Notes: generated by a model from the letters alone, not told the origin. A stretch of 64,000 nt of DNA from Butyrivibrio sp. AE3004 (GCF_000703165.1 NZ_JNLQ01000002.1:2108001-2172000), one strand, 5' to 3'; shown: positions 45,085 through 55,496, numbered from the stretch's first letter. Translations and numbers: made by a program.

Positions 45085-46617
45085 ATGTTCACAAATAGTT
45101 TTTGGGCACTAATCCCGGCTATCATAGCCATTGCTCTGGCACTGATAACCAAAGAAGTCTATTCATCTCTTTTCATCGGAATTCTTGTAGGAGGTCTCCT
45201 ATACACCAATTTCAGCTTTACAGCCACCATACAGCATGTATTTGTTGACGGCATGATAGGACAACTTTCCAACAGTTGGAATGTTGGTATTTTGATATTC
45301 CTCGTTGTACTTGGCAGTATGGTCATGCTCATGAATCGTGCAGGAGGATCTGCAGCTTTTGGTAAATGGGCAATTAAACATGTTAAGACAAAAACCGGTG
45401 CTCAGCTTGCTACCATAGCACTTGGCTGTCTCATTTTCATTGATGACTATTTCAACTGCCTTACAGTAGGCTCAGTAATGAGACCCGTAACTGATAAGCA
45501 CAAAATTTCCAGAGAGAAACTTGCATACCTTATAGATGCAACTGCTGCTCCTGTTTGTATCATAGCACCTATTTCTTCCTGGGCAGCAGCTGTTACAGGC
45601 TTTGTAGACGGAGCAAACGGTCTTACGCTTTTTGTAAAGGCTATTCCTTATAATTTCTATGCAATACTTACTATTGTGATGATGCTTACAATCACCTTTG
45701 CAAAGGTTGATTTTGGTCCCATGAGAAATGCAGAGTTAAACAGTTTTTCAACAAAAAAAGGCAATGACTCATCTCAGCATGCCAGCATGACCGGTGCAGA
45801 AGATCAGCCTGCTCCTCCCGTTTCCATTAAAGGTAAGGTTATCCATCTTGTTCTTCCCATTGCAGCCTTGATAATATGCTGTGTTATCGGAATGATCTAT
45901 ACCGGTGGGTTCTTTGATGGAACAAATTTTGTAGATGCTTTCGCTGGTTCTGATGCATCTGTAGGTCTTGTCTACGGATCTGTAGCTGCACTTATTATCA
46001 CTATTATATTCATGCTGGCCACAAGAGTACTTTCCTTTAGCGAGTGTATGAATGCTATTCCTGAAGGATTTAAGAGCATGGTTCCCGCAATCCTTATTCT
46101 CACCTTTGCATGGACACTTAAATCCATGACTGACTCTCTTGGAGCAGCTACATATGTTGCAGGTCTTGTTGAACTGATTGCCGATAACCACACATTCATG
46201 AGTCTTCTTCCTGCTATTGTTTTCATCATTGGTGCTTTCCTTGCATTTGCAACAGGTACTTCCTGGGGAACATTTGGAATACTCATCCCGATAGTTGCCA
46301 ACGTATTCAGCTCCAACATTAATAATGAGCTTCTTATCATTTCGGTTTCAGCATGTATGGCCGGAGCAGTTTGCGGTGACCACTGCTCTCCGATTTCAGA
46401 TACTACGATCATGGCAAGTGCAGGTGCTGAATGTAAACACATCTACCATGTATCCACGCAGCTTCCTTACGCATTTACTGTTGCAGTAGTGTCCTGTATT
46501 TCGTACATCATTGCCGGTCGTGTACGTAATTGGCTCATTTGTCTGCCTATATCAGTAATATTGATGATAGCGACAGTTTTTGTTATCCGCTTTATATTAG
46601 GCGAAAAAAATAAATAA
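45085..46617 (+). CDS. nhaC: NhaC family Na+/H+ antiporter
   Basis: A 510-residue antiporter with about 11-12 spans. The N-terminus (FWALIPAIIAIALALITKEV) and the FIDDYFNCLTVG, APISSWAAAVTGF, ATGTSWGTFGILIPI and CGDHCSPISDTTIMASAGA segments are typical of the NhaC branch. It may exchange Na+ for H+ or an organic acid pair. A strong AGGAGGGGAG site precedes the ATG. It is transcribed alone. Confidence 0.9.
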   Translation: MFTNSFWALIPAIIAIALALITKEVYSSLFIGILVGGLLYTNFSFTATIQHVFVDGMIGQLSNSWNVGILIFLVVLGSMVMLMNRAGGSAAFGKWAIKHVKTKTGAQLATIALGCLIFIDDYFNCLTVGSVMRPVTDKHKISREKLAYLIDATAAPVCIIAPISSWAAAVTGFVDGANGLTLFVKAIPYNFYAILTIVMMLTITFAKVDFGPMRNAELNSFSTKKGNDSSQHASMTGAEDQPAPPVSIKGKVIHLVLPIAALIICCVIGMIYTGGFFDGTNFVDAFAGSDASVGLVYGSVAALIITIIFMLATRVLSFSECMNAIPEGFKSMVPAILILTFAWTLKSMTDSLGAATYVAGLVELIADNHTFMSLLPAIVFIIGAFLAFATGTSWGTFGILIPIVANVFSSNINNELLIISVSACMAGAVCGDHCSPISDTTIMASAGAECKHIYHVSTQLPYAFTVAVVSCISYIIAGRVRNWLICLPISVILMIATVFVIRFILGEKNK

Positions 46618-46677
46618 TTTCAATATTTATCATAAATAACGTAATTAAATTTTAAGATTTTCTTAAGGTTTTGTTTC

Positions 46678-46706
46678 TTGAATAGCCTGCTTCTATGCTT
46701 TAATAT
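46678..46706 (+). promoter_or_regulatory. Sigma-A promoter of the small two-ORF transcript
   Basis: TTGAAT (46678-46683), 17-base spacer, TAATAT (46701-46706). The transcript should start near 46713, about 40 bases before the leader ORF. Confidence 0.75.
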
Positions 46707-46755
46707 TAACCTTGCATCTGAAAATATTGATGTCTTAATCTGGGGGGAGAAAGAC

Positions 46756-46836
46756 GTGAGATGGATTCAGAATCTGGATGGTGGGGACCTTCAGATTAGC
46801 AAGGAGAAAGAGTATGGAATGGAAAAAAGCTTTTGA
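46756..46836 (+). CDS. Possible 26-residue leader peptide
   Basis: A GTG start at 46756 with an excellent GGGGGGAG ribosome binding site 6 bases upstream opens a 27-codon frame beginning VRWIQNLDGGDLQIS and ending at a TGA at 46836. It overlaps the first codons of the next gene (start 46814) in another frame, so its translation would pass over that gene's ribosome binding site. This could couple or block translation of the second ORF. It has no homology I recognise. Confidence 0.45.
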   Translation: MRWIQNLDGGDLQISKEKEYGMEKSF

Positions 46837-46978
46837 TCGTATCATGGACCAGTTGTATAATCACCCGGAAGAAATGAGATGCAGGCTTCTCGGAAAATAT
46901 GATCATCCTGTTAATTCTCCGGTATCAGAGGAGCGCAGGACTGCAATTGAGATGTTGCAAGGCTTACAAAAAGCATAA
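46814..46978 (+). CDS. Small hypothetical protein
   Basis: A 54-residue soluble protein starting MEWKKAFDRIMDQLYNHPEE and ending RRTAIEMLQGLQKA. I do not recognise it. AAGGAGAAAGAG precedes the ATG at 46814; an upstream in-frame start at 46778 would lack one. It has its own promoter and a strong terminator, so it is expressed as a short monocistronic or two-ORF message. Confidence 0.7.
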   Translation: MEWKKAFDRIMDQLYNHPEEMRCRLLGKYDHPVNSPVSEERRTAIEMLQGLQKA

Positions 46979-46993
46979 TAAAGATATTATTAA

Positions 46994-47021
46994 ACCACCG
47001 CACTTTTGCGGTGGTTTTTTT
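46994..47021 (+). terminator. Intrinsic terminator of the small two-ORF transcript
   Basis: A perfect 9-bp stem, ACCACCGCA with TGCGGTGGT, 4-base loop, followed by a T run to 47021. Confidence 0.92.
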
Positions 47022-47060
47022 GTATTATATGAATTACAGTGTAGTTTTCTGTAAGGTAAA

Positions 47061-47095
47061 AGAGCTTCCGAAAACATTTTGTCTTCGGAAGCTCT
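47061..47095 (-). terminator. Intrinsic terminator of gdhA
   Basis: A perfect 12-bp stem (47061-47072 with 47084-47095) with an 11-base loop. On the minus strand it is followed by TTTTACC. Confidence 0.85.
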
Positions 47096-47117
47096 ATCAG
47101 TCTATTTATATTTCAGA

Positions 47118-48464
<1,347 letters not shown>

Positions 48465-48520
48465 CTATGATTTAAAAATCTGGCGTATCAAACCTTAGGC
48501 TCTGCTCTGAAAAAGTGTAC

Positions 48521-48557
48521 AAAAAAAGAGCGTAAAGCTTCATAGGTCTTTACGCTC
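48521..48557 (-). terminator. Terminator hairpin in the gdhA leader, possible attenuator
   Basis: A perfect 10-bp stem (48528-48537 with 48548-48557) with a 10-base loop is followed on the minus strand by seven T. It lies between the promoter at 48587-48615 and the gdhA ATG at 48452, so it should also end transcripts started at that promoter after about 60 bases. A small hairpin (GGACA with TGTCT around GTGG) precedes it in the leader. Confidence 0.8.
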
Positions 48558-48586
48558 CATTGCGCAGACACCACTGTCCGAAAAGT

Positions 48587-48615
48587 ATTATTTCACAATG
48601 ACATTAAAACGTCAA
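48587..48615 (-). promoter_or_regulatory. Promoter of gdhA upstream of the leader terminator
   Basis: Minus strand: TTGACG (48610-48615), 17-base spacer, AATAAT (48587-48592). It would give a leader of about 128 bases. No other convincing promoter lies between the hairpin and gdhA. Confidence 0.65.
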
Positions 48616-48643
48616 GCACTTTATTGCTTTAAACTATTAAAAA

Positions 48644-49669
48644 TCATTCCTCTGCGTTTTCAGCCTGCTCCGGTTCTGCATTTTCGCTTTCTTCCTGCGG
48701 GAATTTAACGCCTGTCTGTTTCCTTACAAAATCCATAATATCCAATATTTTCAACGTCTGAATATGGGTCATTTCAGGGCTTTCCTTCCAACCTTCACCT
48801 ATTGCCTTAAACGCAGCAGTAACCTCATATTCGTATCCCGTAATCTGCTTTTCCTGCTTATAATATGCTATCTTCTCACCCGCATTGTTATAAACACATA
48901 TATCTGCAAAATTGTTGATATCCTGAACCTCTATATGACCGTTAGCACCGTAAATTATACCCTTACAGGGCCCAAATGCCGTAGCTGAGCATGTTACTAC
49001 TGCCATCTGCCCGCTTCGGTATTTAAGGCATACCGTGTCCTGTAAATCAATTCCTTTGTCATTTAGAACCGCCTGAGTCTGAATATCCGTAACATCATCT
49101 CCAAGAACAAGAGATGCAAAATTCAGTCCGTAAACACCCAGATCAAGAAGTGCTCCTCCTCCGAGTGAAGGATCCTGTATTCTCTGTTTCCATGCTATAT
49201 TGTAGCTTAAATCAGCCATGACCATGGATATATCTCCGATAATGTTACCGGCAACCACTTCCTTTAGCTTAGCTGCAAGAGGAAGAAATCTTGTCCACAT
49301 AGCTTCAGTAAGAAAAACATTATTCTTTTCAGCTATTGCAAACAATTCCTTAGCCTGAGCTTCATTAAGTGTAAATGATTTCTCGCAAAGGACATTTTTT
49401 CCGTTCTCAAGAGCAAGTTTAACATTTTCAAAATGAGCAGAATGAGGAGTTGCGACATAAATCAGTTCCACCTTGGGGTCCTTACAGAGTTCCTCATATG
49501 ATCCATAGTAATTCTTTATCTTGAATTCCTTAGCAAAATTTTCAGCCTTCTCTATCGTTCTTGAAGCAACCGCATGACATACCACACCCCGCATTCCCTG
49601 AATAGTCCTTGCCATCGTTCCTGCAATTTCCCCGGTTCCCATTATTCCGACTTTTCTCTTATCAAACAT
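48644..49669 (-). CDS. Gfo/Idh/MocA family oxidoreductase
   Basis: A 341-residue NAD(P)-dependent sugar or alcohol dehydrogenase. The Rossmann motif is VGIMGTGEIAGTMA; the family motif usually read EKP appears as LCEKSFTLNEAQAKELF. The C-terminal half has GGGALLDLGVYGLN, another family signature, and the last 20 residues are Glu-rich. The substrate is unknown. GAAGGA precedes the ATG. There are no linked sugar genes. Confidence 0.88.
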   Translation of the reverse strand: MFDKRKVGIMGTGEIAGTMARTIQGMRGVVCHAVASRTIEKAENFAKEFKIKNYYGSYEELCKDPKVELIYVATPHSAHFENVKLALENGKNVLCEKSFTLNEAQAKELFAIAEKNNVFLTEAMWTRFLPLAAKLKEVVAGNIIGDISMVMADLSYNIAWKQRIQDPSLGGGALLDLGVYGLNFASLVLGDDVTDIQTQAVLNDKGIDLQDTVCLKYRSGQMAVVTCSATAFGPCKGIIYGANGHIEVQDINNFADICVYNNAGEKIAYYKQEKQITGYEYEVTAAFKAIGEGWKESPEMTHIQTLKILDIMDFVRKQTGVKFPQEESENAEPEQAENAEE

Positions 49670-49715
49670 ATATAATTCCTTCTTTCTTTAGTTTCAATCA
49701 TGTTGTACTAGTGCT

Positions 49716-49747
49716 AAAAACGCGCAGCATTTTCACAGCTGCGCGTT
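49716..49747 (-). terminator. Intrinsic terminator of the SH3b gene
   Basis: AAACGCGCAGC pairs perfectly with GCTGCGCGTTT around a 9-base loop, followed on the minus strand by a short T run. Confidence 0.85.
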
Positions 49748-49758
49748 TATTAGAAATC

Positions 49759-51231
49759 TCATTCTTTTGTAAGGAACTCAGATTTAATGTATCCTGTCTT
49801 ACCGTTATATTCGACCTTAGCCCATCCGCTGGCATATTGCTCCTTAACATTTACAAAATCGCCTTTGTAGATGTTATCAACAATCTCTGAATCAGTGCTC
49901 TGTCCCTTACGAAGTCTGACAGCATCAGATACCTGCATCTTACCGGTGTCATAAACACTGACTTTTCCTGAATTAGACTCATTCTCTGTAGTCTCTTCCT
50001 TTTTCTCTTCGGTCTTCTCTTCAGCCTTTTGCTCTGTAGTCTCTTCTGTTGCAGGCTGTTCAGCATTCTCAGTATCGCCTGCAGCTGCCTGATCCTCAGT
50101 AACCTCGGTGAAATATTCACTCTTTACAAATGCTTCACCACCATTATATTCAATCTTACTCCAACCATTTTCCAGAGCTGCAATTCTGGTAAATACCTGA
50201 TCTATCTCTGTCTTACCAATCTTATCGGCAGTTTCGGAATCTGAGCTTCTGATATTTACAACATCCGTTGCCTTAATCTTGGTAACAACAGCTGTCTGAG
50301 CTTCTTCTGCAGGCTGTTCTCCATTTTCACCCTCTGCAGATTGCTCGGTAGCTTCACCCTCAGCGGGCTGCTCGGTAACTTCGCCCTCGGCAGGCTGTTC
50401 TCCATTCTCACCCTCTGCAGCTTCCGGATTTTCAGCAGTCGCATCCGGAACCACAGTTTCACCGGACTCAATAGCCGCAAGTGCTTCACCTACCGAAACC
50501 TGGATACTAGCGCTCATATCAGACAGAAACTGAGCCAGTCCCTCATTTCCTGCAATAATATCGTTATAATTTGCAGCAACCGAATTATTCAGATCAACCA
50601 CATCTGCCTGAAGGGAAATATTGCTGATATATTCGGTTATCTTGTCATCCACAACATCCCCGTTAATGTAAAGATTTCCATTTTCATCAGTGCAAACATA
50701 CATAGTCTGCATTCCGGGAAGAGGTGTGTCATAGCCCTGAAAGAGCACTTCAGTGTATGCATATGCAACATAGCTTCCGTCAACAGGGCCGGGTTTTGTG
50801 TAAACATCAACTGTAGGAATCTGATTGATATACTTGGATACTTCCTTAAGTCTAAGTTCTTCTGTTGATTCAAGTCCGGTATAAATGGACTTTATAGTTT
50901 CCATATCCCCTGAAGCATATGCTGTAAAATACTTACTCATCAGGTCATTTATAGCTTCATATGCATTTTTCTCAAGATCGACCTCAGGAACTATATAGCT
51001 TCCGTTTTCATCAACAGTAACCTGACCGTCCTGCGTATCTGTAGAAATTGTTCTGTTATTGGCATTAAGTGCGATCACCACAGTCAGTGCAACTGCAACA
51101 ACAAGGATAATCGGCATCACAATCTTTTTATTATCGGTTATAAATTCCCAAAAAGTTCTTTTATCCTGAGCCGCGAACGGATTCTCCGGTTCATTATTCT
51201 TTTTATTGAAATTCATTCCTTTAAAATTCAT
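49759..51231 (-). CDS. Membrane-anchored protein with two SH3b domains
   Basis: A 490-residue protein with a cytoplasmic N-terminus, one membrane span at about residues 35-56 (IVMPIILVVAVALTVVIALN), a globular region, an acidic repeat linker, and two bacterial SH3 (SH3b) domains at about residues 315-375 (VVNIRSSDSETADKIGKTEI) and 425-490 (AVRLRKGQSTDSEIVDNIYK). SH3b domains often bind peptidoglycan. The linker carries repeated EQPAEGE units. The ATG at 51231 follows AAAGGAAAT. An upstream in-frame start would overlap the tRNA-Arg gene and is rejected. It may be a cell-wall-associated anchor. Confidence 0.83.
   Translation of the reverse strand: MNFKGMNFNKKNNEPENPFAAQDKRTFWEFITDNKKIVMPIILVVAVALTVVIALNANNRTISTDTQDGQVTVDENGSYIVPEVDLEKNAYEAINDLMSKYFTAYASGDMETIKSIYTGLESTEELRLKEVSKYINQIPTVDVYTKPGPVDGSYVAYAYTEVLFQGYDTPLPGMQTMYVCTDENGNLYINGDVVDDKITEYISNISLQADVVDLNNSVAANYNDIIAGNEGLAQFLSDMSASIQVSVGEALAAIESGETVVPDATAENPEAAEGENGEQPAEGEVTEQPAEGEATEQSAEGENGEQPAEEAQTAVVTKIKATDVVNIRSSDSETADKIGKTEIDQVFTRIAALENGWSKIEYNGGEAFVKSEYFTEVTEDQAAAGDTENAEQPATEETTEQKAEEKTEEKKEETTENESNSGKVSVYDTGKMQVSDAVRLRKGQSTDSEIVDNIYKGDFVNVKEQYASGWAKVEYNGKTGYIKSEFLTKE
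50301..50421 (-). repeat. In-frame repeats coding EQPAEGE units
   Basis: About four imperfect units of roughly 30 bases within the SH3b gene encode EQPAEGEVTE, EQPAEGEATE and EQSAEGENGE variants. They lengthen a flexible acidic linker. They are tandem and coding, not a CRISPR array. Confidence 0.7.
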
Positions 51232-51259
51232 TATTCTATTTCCTTTCTGTGACAAAAGA

Positions 51260-51331
51260 TGCACCCGACAGGAATCGAACCTGCATTAAAGGCGTCGGAG
51301 GCCTCCGTTCTATCCATTAGACTACGGGTGC
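51260..51331 (-). tRNA. tRNA-Arg (anticodon CCG)
   Basis: Reading the minus strand, 72 bases fold into a tRNA. The 7-bp acceptor is GCACCCG with CGGGTGC. The anticodon stem GAGGC/GCCTT encloses loop CTCCGAC with anticodon CCG (reads CGG). The T arm is GCAGG-TTCGATT-CCTGT. The D arm (GTCT ... GAAC) pairs imperfectly: it needs a C-A mismatch or a bulged A. The CCA end is not encoded. The variable loop is 4 bases. Confidence 0.93.
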
Positions 51332-51363
51332 AAATTGTTACAGATTTATTACGTACCCGACTA

Positions 51364-52278
51364 TCATAACATAGTATCTTTGACCTGTTCAACCTTTTTC
51401 ACATTATTTTCACCACTTCGGTCAAAATAGTACAGACTGTCAGCCAATACATCCTCAGACGGAACACATGTGGAATTTACACATTTTACCATTTCTATAA
51501 GATTATCTGCTTCATTGCCTTCAAAAGTCTCACTAAGGAGGATCAGCTCATGCACAGATGATGGAAGTATGTAAAAATTAGCTCCGAACTTATCTCCTAC
51601 TTCCTTCAAAAGTCCGGGATACAGCATTACCGAGGCACCACCCAAATACTTGTCATTTGTCGCTATAAGCAGATTATTTGAAGAAAAAACATCCCTGAAA
51701 ATATCATCTCCGGACTTTGCACTTAAGAAATCGCCCATTGGAATTATATTTGCAGGAAAAATCCTCGGTGTATTATCAAGTGCCGCCTCAAACAGATCCT
51801 CCTCGGTAGCATCCCATAATTCAAGGAATTCATTACGTATCTGAACACTTCCGTCAATTCCCATAGCATTAAGTGCTACAAAATATATTACCGCCAGATC
51901 TTCCACCAATCTGTGAGGAACGTTTTTCAGTTTTTCTTCATTTCTTTCCTTATTTACTATTTTAAAACAAATCTTATCAGATATGGAACCATAATCTTTA
52001 AAAAATGACATATCAACCTGTCTGTTTACAATATATTTATCAAAAGTTTCAATGACTTCTTCGGAAATATCATTAAAGTCCCTGCCCTCCTTATATTTCA
52101 CATAGAAATCATCAAGATAAAGTGTAGGCGCACAATTGCTCTTTGTGTTCTTCACACACAGTCCTCTTTTTACAAGTCCGTTATTCTTCACAATCTCATG
52201 TGTTGTAACAATTGCACTGTCTCCGTAATATGCTTCAACTTTCTTCACTACTTCGTTATAAAATAATTCTTTTTCCAA
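51364..52278 (-). CDS. DUF5688 family protein
   Basis: A 304-residue cytosolic protein. VPHRLVEDLAVIYFV and the segment RIFPANIIPMGDFLSA fit my recollection of DUF5688, a family of Lachnospiraceae and Eubacteria with no known function; sister proteins are often present in many copies per genome. The TTG start at 52278 has AAGGAG 7 bases upstream; the longer frame from 52314 would begin inside the efp terminator. Domain identity is by memory only. Confidence 0.72.
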   Translation of the reverse strand: MEKELFYNEVVKKVEAYYGDSAIVTTHEIVKNNGLVKRGLCVKNTKSNCAPTLYLDDFYVKYKEGRDFNDISEEVIETFDKYIVNRQVDMSFFKDYGSISDKICFKIVNKERNEEKLKNVPHRLVEDLAVIYFVALNAMGIDGSVQIRNEFLELWDATEEDLFEAALDNTPRIFPANIIPMGDFLSAKSGDDIFRDVFSSNNLLIATNDKYLGGASVMLYPGLLKEVGDKFGANFYILPSSVHELILLSETFEGNEADNLIEMVKCVNSTCVPSEDVLADSLYYFDRSGENNVKKVEQVKDTML

Positions 52279-52303
52279 ATTTAATCTCCTTTTCCAAAAA
52301 CGC

Positions 52304-52342
52304 AAAAAAGGCAATGAAAGATAATAATACTTTCATTGCCTT
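52304..52342 (-). terminator. Intrinsic terminator of efp
   Basis: A perfect 13-bp stem (52308-52320 with 52330-52342) with a 9-base loop, followed on the minus strand by six T. Confidence 0.92.
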
Positions 52343-52379
52343 ACAAGTCTATAAATACAATTTTCAGAAAAAACGGTAA

Positions 52380-52937
52380 TTAAACTCTGGAGAGGTATTC
52401 TCCTGATCTGGTGTCAATCTTGATAACATCGCCTTCGTTAACGAAAAGCGGAACCTGCACAACAGCACCTGTCTCAACAGTAGCAGGCTTTGTAGCACCT
52501 GTAGCTGTATCACCCTTGAAGCCGGGCTCTGTCTCAGAAATAGCAAGTTCTACGAAAAGCGGAGGCTCAATAGCAAATACGTTGCCATTGTATGAGTTAA
52601 CCTGAACGGTCTCATTCTCCTTAACATATTTCATAGCATCGCCAACCTGCTCCTTTGTAAGAGAGATCTGCTCATATGATTCATTATCCATGAAGTTGAA
52701 AAGATCTCCATCAGCATAAAGATACTGCATATCCTTACGATCGATACGAGCTGCAGGGAACTTCTCAGTAGGACGGAAGGTTGTTTCCTTAACACCACCG
52801 TTGATGATATCCTTAAGCTTTGTTCTTACAAATGCTGCGCCTTTACCGGGCTTAACATGCTGGAATTCTATTATCTGACATACATTACCATCAATTTCGA
52901 TGGTCATACCGTTTCTGAAATCACTTGCAGAAATCAT
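52380..52937 (-). CDS. efp: Translation elongation factor P
   Basis: A 185-residue EF-P that rescues ribosomes stalled at polyproline. The KOW-like N-terminal domain has [20 protein letters not shown] followed by [15 protein letters not shown]; the loop Lys in KPGKGA is the residue usually modified. The two OB domains end with [27 protein letters not shown] precedes the ATG. The yqeG-aroEK-aroQ-efp neighbourhood is common in Clostridia. Confidence 0.97.
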   Translation of the reverse strand: MISASDFRNGMTIEIDGNVCQIIEFQHVKPGKGAAFVRTKLKDIINGGVKETTFRPTEKFPAARIDRKDMQYLYADGDLFNFMDNESYEQISLTKEQVGDAMKYVKENETVQVNSYNGNVFAIEPPLFVELAISETEPGFKGDTATGATKPATVETGAVVQVPLFVNEGDVIKIDTRSGEYLSRV

Positions 52938-53021
52938 AAAAATCCTCCTAATATATACAAATCAAACAACTACATTATAATATACTAAGGTCTGTTTTTT
53001 TTCAATACTTAATTTTTTTAA

Positions 53022-53468
53022 TCATTTATTTACTTTTATGTTCTGAACACAATAATCAATTGCCTCAAGATAACCCTGAAGTCCGTGTCCGTATATCTGC
53101 TTGTCACAGGCAGGTGCAGTAACCGAATTGGCTCTGAAGCTCTCGCGCTCCTTTATATTGGAAATATGGACCTCAACTTTCAGGATATTTTCCAGACTTT
53201 TTAAGGCATCATGTATCGCATAACTGTAATGGGTATATGCCCCGGGATTGATCACGATTCCCTCTGTGCCGTCACTGTATGTTTCCTGCAGCTTGTCTAT
53301 AATGGCACCCTCGTGATTCGATTGCCATACTGTAACATCGATGTTATCGGCCTTAGCCTTTTCTTCTATTATCTTTAAAAGATAGTTATAATCCTCATTT
53401 CCATAAATGTTTTTTTCCCTTATTCCGAGAAAATTAAGGTTTGGTCCGTTTATAACCAGTATCTTCAT
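53022..53468 (-). CDS. aroQ: 3-dehydroquinate dehydratase, type II
   Basis: A 148-residue type II dehydroquinase of the shikimate pathway. It has the NGPNLNFLGIRE start, the active-site Tyr in IYGNEDYN, NPGAYTHYSYAIHDAL, VEVHISNIKERE and DKQIYGHGLQGYLEAI. GAGGG is placed well for the ATG at 53468, not for the ATG at 53474. It follows the aroE-aroK fusion gene by about 100 bases. Confidence 0.95.
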   Translation of the reverse strand: MKILVINGPNLNFLGIREKNIYGNEDYNYLLKIIEEKAKADNIDVTVWQSNHEGAIIDKLQETYSDGTEGIVINPGAYTHYSYAIHDALKSLENILKVEVHISNIKERESFRANSVTAPACDKQIYGHGLQGYLEAIDYCVQNIKVNK

Positions 53469-53570
53469 AATCATACCCTCAATTGTAAATACATATTTTC
53501 ACATGATTCATGTAGGCAGATTGTAATTACCGCTTTCGGATCATGCTTCGTATCGTTTAATGATAAAAGA

Positions 53571-54959
53571 TCACAGCATAGCTTCTATTATCTCAGTAGA
53601 AATTCTGTCAACACTCTTGCCGTCCGTATCTATTTCTAAATCACACGCAGCTTTGTAAATATCTCTTCTCTCATCCTGAAGGCTTTTTATCTTCTCCAGA
53701 ACATTATCAGCCTTAAGCAGAGGTCTGGAATCGTCATCCTTTACTCTTTCGTAAACAGTTTCCGGTCTTGCCTTCAAAAAAACAACAGTACCGGTTTTTC
53801 TTAACAGTTCCCTGTTTTTTTCTCTTATGGGAAGTCCTCCGCCAACCGAAAGTACAATTCCGGTTCTGTCACTTTCAGACAACCTTTCAAGATATTCTGT
53901 TTCCATATCACGAAAAGCCTGTTCTCCGGATTCAGCAAAAATATCCTTTACCTCTTTTTTCTGTTCTCTCTCAATCTCAAGATCGGTATCCACAAGTTCA
54001 TAGCCAAGAAGCTCACAAAGAGCCTTGGCAACAGAGCTTTTCCCGCTCCCCATAAAACCTGTAAGGATAATGTTTCTATCCTCCAAAAGTTCCCTAAAAA
54101 GCTTCCCGTACAGCATAGCACAGGCAGAGTCGTCGGCCTTAATATCGTTCCACATCTCATAGGCTTCTACTCCCTGGTACAAAAGCATTTTCAATCCTGA
54201 AATGCACTTCGCACCCGCCTCGGCACACAGTTTTAAAAACTTTGTATTAAGCGGTCTGTATACTGCATCAAATCCTATCTTCAACTTTTTATAAAAATCA
54301 GGATCCTCTATAACCGCTTTCTCTGTTTCGGGAAAAAGTCCCACTTTTGTCATCTGAAAACAGATATACTTTCTGTCGGAAGGAAGCTTTTTATACTCCT
54401 TAAGTTCCATGGGTGTTGCTATATCAAAGCCCGCAAATGAATTTACTTCCTTGCAGAGCTTTTCTGCCTTTTCAAAGGTCCTGTTTAAAATCAGCACTTC
54501 TTTTGCGTCTTCCTTTGCAGCAAGAAATGCCGCCGGTCTTCCGGCGCCTCCTGCGCCGAGGATTATTACCGACTCTCCCTTAAGACTCACCTTTGCATCT
54601 TTGAGGGATCTCAGAATACCGAGATAGTCTGTATTATAGCCCTTAAAACCTGTTCCATCCTTGGTTCTCACAAGCGTATTAACAGCGCCTATCCGCTCCG
54701 CAACAGGATCTATATCCTCAAGAAATGGCATTACGGCACTTTTGTGAGGAACTGTAACGTTAAGTCCGAGAATATCCAGTGCAGCAGCGCCCTTTACCGC
54801 ACTCTCAACATCATTCTCACGAACTTCAAAAGGAACATAAACCATATCTGTACCTGTTACATCGTTCAAAGTGTTATGAATAGCTGGTGAAAGTGTGTGA
54901 TGAACAGGATTGCCTATGAGTCCGCAGACCCTTGTTGTTCCCTTAATCTCTTTTTTCAT
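53571..54959 (-). CDS. aroE-aroK: Bifunctional shikimate dehydrogenase / shikimate kinase
   Basis: A 462-residue fusion covering two shikimate pathway steps. Residues about 1-285 are AroE: GNPVHHTLSPAIHN, NVTVPHKSAV (catalytic Lys), GYNTDYLGILRSL and the Rossmann motif ILGAGGAGRPAA. Residues about 293-462 are AroK: P-loop GFMGSGKSSVAKAL, DTDLEIE (shikimate-binding Asp), SVGGGLPIRE and the RPLL lid region. Both halves look complete. Together with AroQ it provides three successive steps. GGAGG precedes the ATG. Confidence 0.95.
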   Translation of the reverse strand: MKKEIKGTTRVCGLIGNPVHHTLSPAIHNTLNDVTGTDMVYVPFEVRENDVESAVKGAAALDILGLNVTVPHKSAVMPFLEDIDPVAERIGAVNTLVRTKDGTGFKGYNTDYLGILRSLKDAKVSLKGESVIILGAGGAGRPAAFLAAKEDAKEVLILNRTFEKAEKLCKEVNSFAGFDIATPMELKEYKKLPSDRKYICFQMTKVGLFPETEKAVIEDPDFYKKLKIGFDAVYRPLNTKFLKLCAEAGAKCISGLKMLLYQGVEAYEMWNDIKADDSACAMLYGKLFRELLEDRNIILTGFMGSGKSSVAKALCELLGYELVDTDLEIEREQKKEVKDIFAESGEQAFRDMETEYLERLSESDRTGIVLSVGGGLPIREKNRELLRKTGTVVFLKARPETVYERVKDDDSRPLLKADNVLEKIKSLQDERRDIYKAACDLEIDTDGKSVDRISTEIIEAML

Positions 54960-54977
54960 ACAAGCCTCCGACCAAAA

Positions 54978-55496
54978 TCAGTTGTTCTTTCTGCTTTCCT
55001 TATTTACATGTCTTCTATAAAAAAACAGAACAACAGCCTCAAGTCTTCTCTTTAAAATAATCTGTATCTCTTCCTTTTTGTCTATCTGATCTACAAGAAT
55101 TGTGTGAATTCCTGCCCTGTTAGCTCCCCAGACATCAGTAAAAATCTGATCGCCAACAAAAAGTGTATCATCCGGTCCCGTCCCCATAAGCTCCATTGCT
55201 TTGATATAGCCCTTCAGAAAAGGCTTGTCCGCTTTATAAATATACTTTGACTCTACAGCGTTGGCAAAAGGACTGACTCTCGGCTCTTTATTATTCGATA
55301 AAAGAACAGTATCATAGCCAATCTCATGAAGTCTGTCAAAAAGCTCTACTGCTCTGTTATCCGCAGGCGCCCCATGAGGAACCAGGGTATTGTCTATATC
55401 AAAGATAATGCCTCTGTAACCTTTATCATATAATTTTTCAAACGGAATTAAATAAGTTGATTCCGAGGTCTCACTCGGATAAAGTAAATGTTTCAT
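54978..55496 (-). CDS. yqeG: YqeG family HAD IIIA-type phosphatase
   Basis: A 172-residue HAD phosphatase. Motif I is FDIDNTLVPHG, motif II lies in VLLSNNKEPR, motif III in YKADKPFLKGY, and motif IV is VGDQIFTDVWGANRAG. YqeG members are thought to be phosphatidylglycerophosphate phosphatase-like (PgpP) in some lineages. The ATG at 55496 fits the family's usual start, but no ribosome binding site precedes it. TATAGT with an upstream TG lies just before the ATG, so the mRNA may be leaderless. Confidence 0.88.
   Translation of the reverse strand: MKHLLYPSETSESTYLIPFEKLYDKGYRGIIFDIDNTLVPHGAPADNRAVELFDRLHEIGYDTVLLSNNKEPRVSPFANAVESKYIYKADKPFLKGYIKAMELMGTGPDDTLFVGDQIFTDVWGANRAGIHTILVDQIDKKEEIQIILKRRLEAVVLFFYRRHVNKESRKNN

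Noticed and set aside
50301..50421. CRISPR-like array
   Set aside because: The repeats are short, tandem, in frame and coding (EQPAEGE units); there are no spacers and no cas genes.
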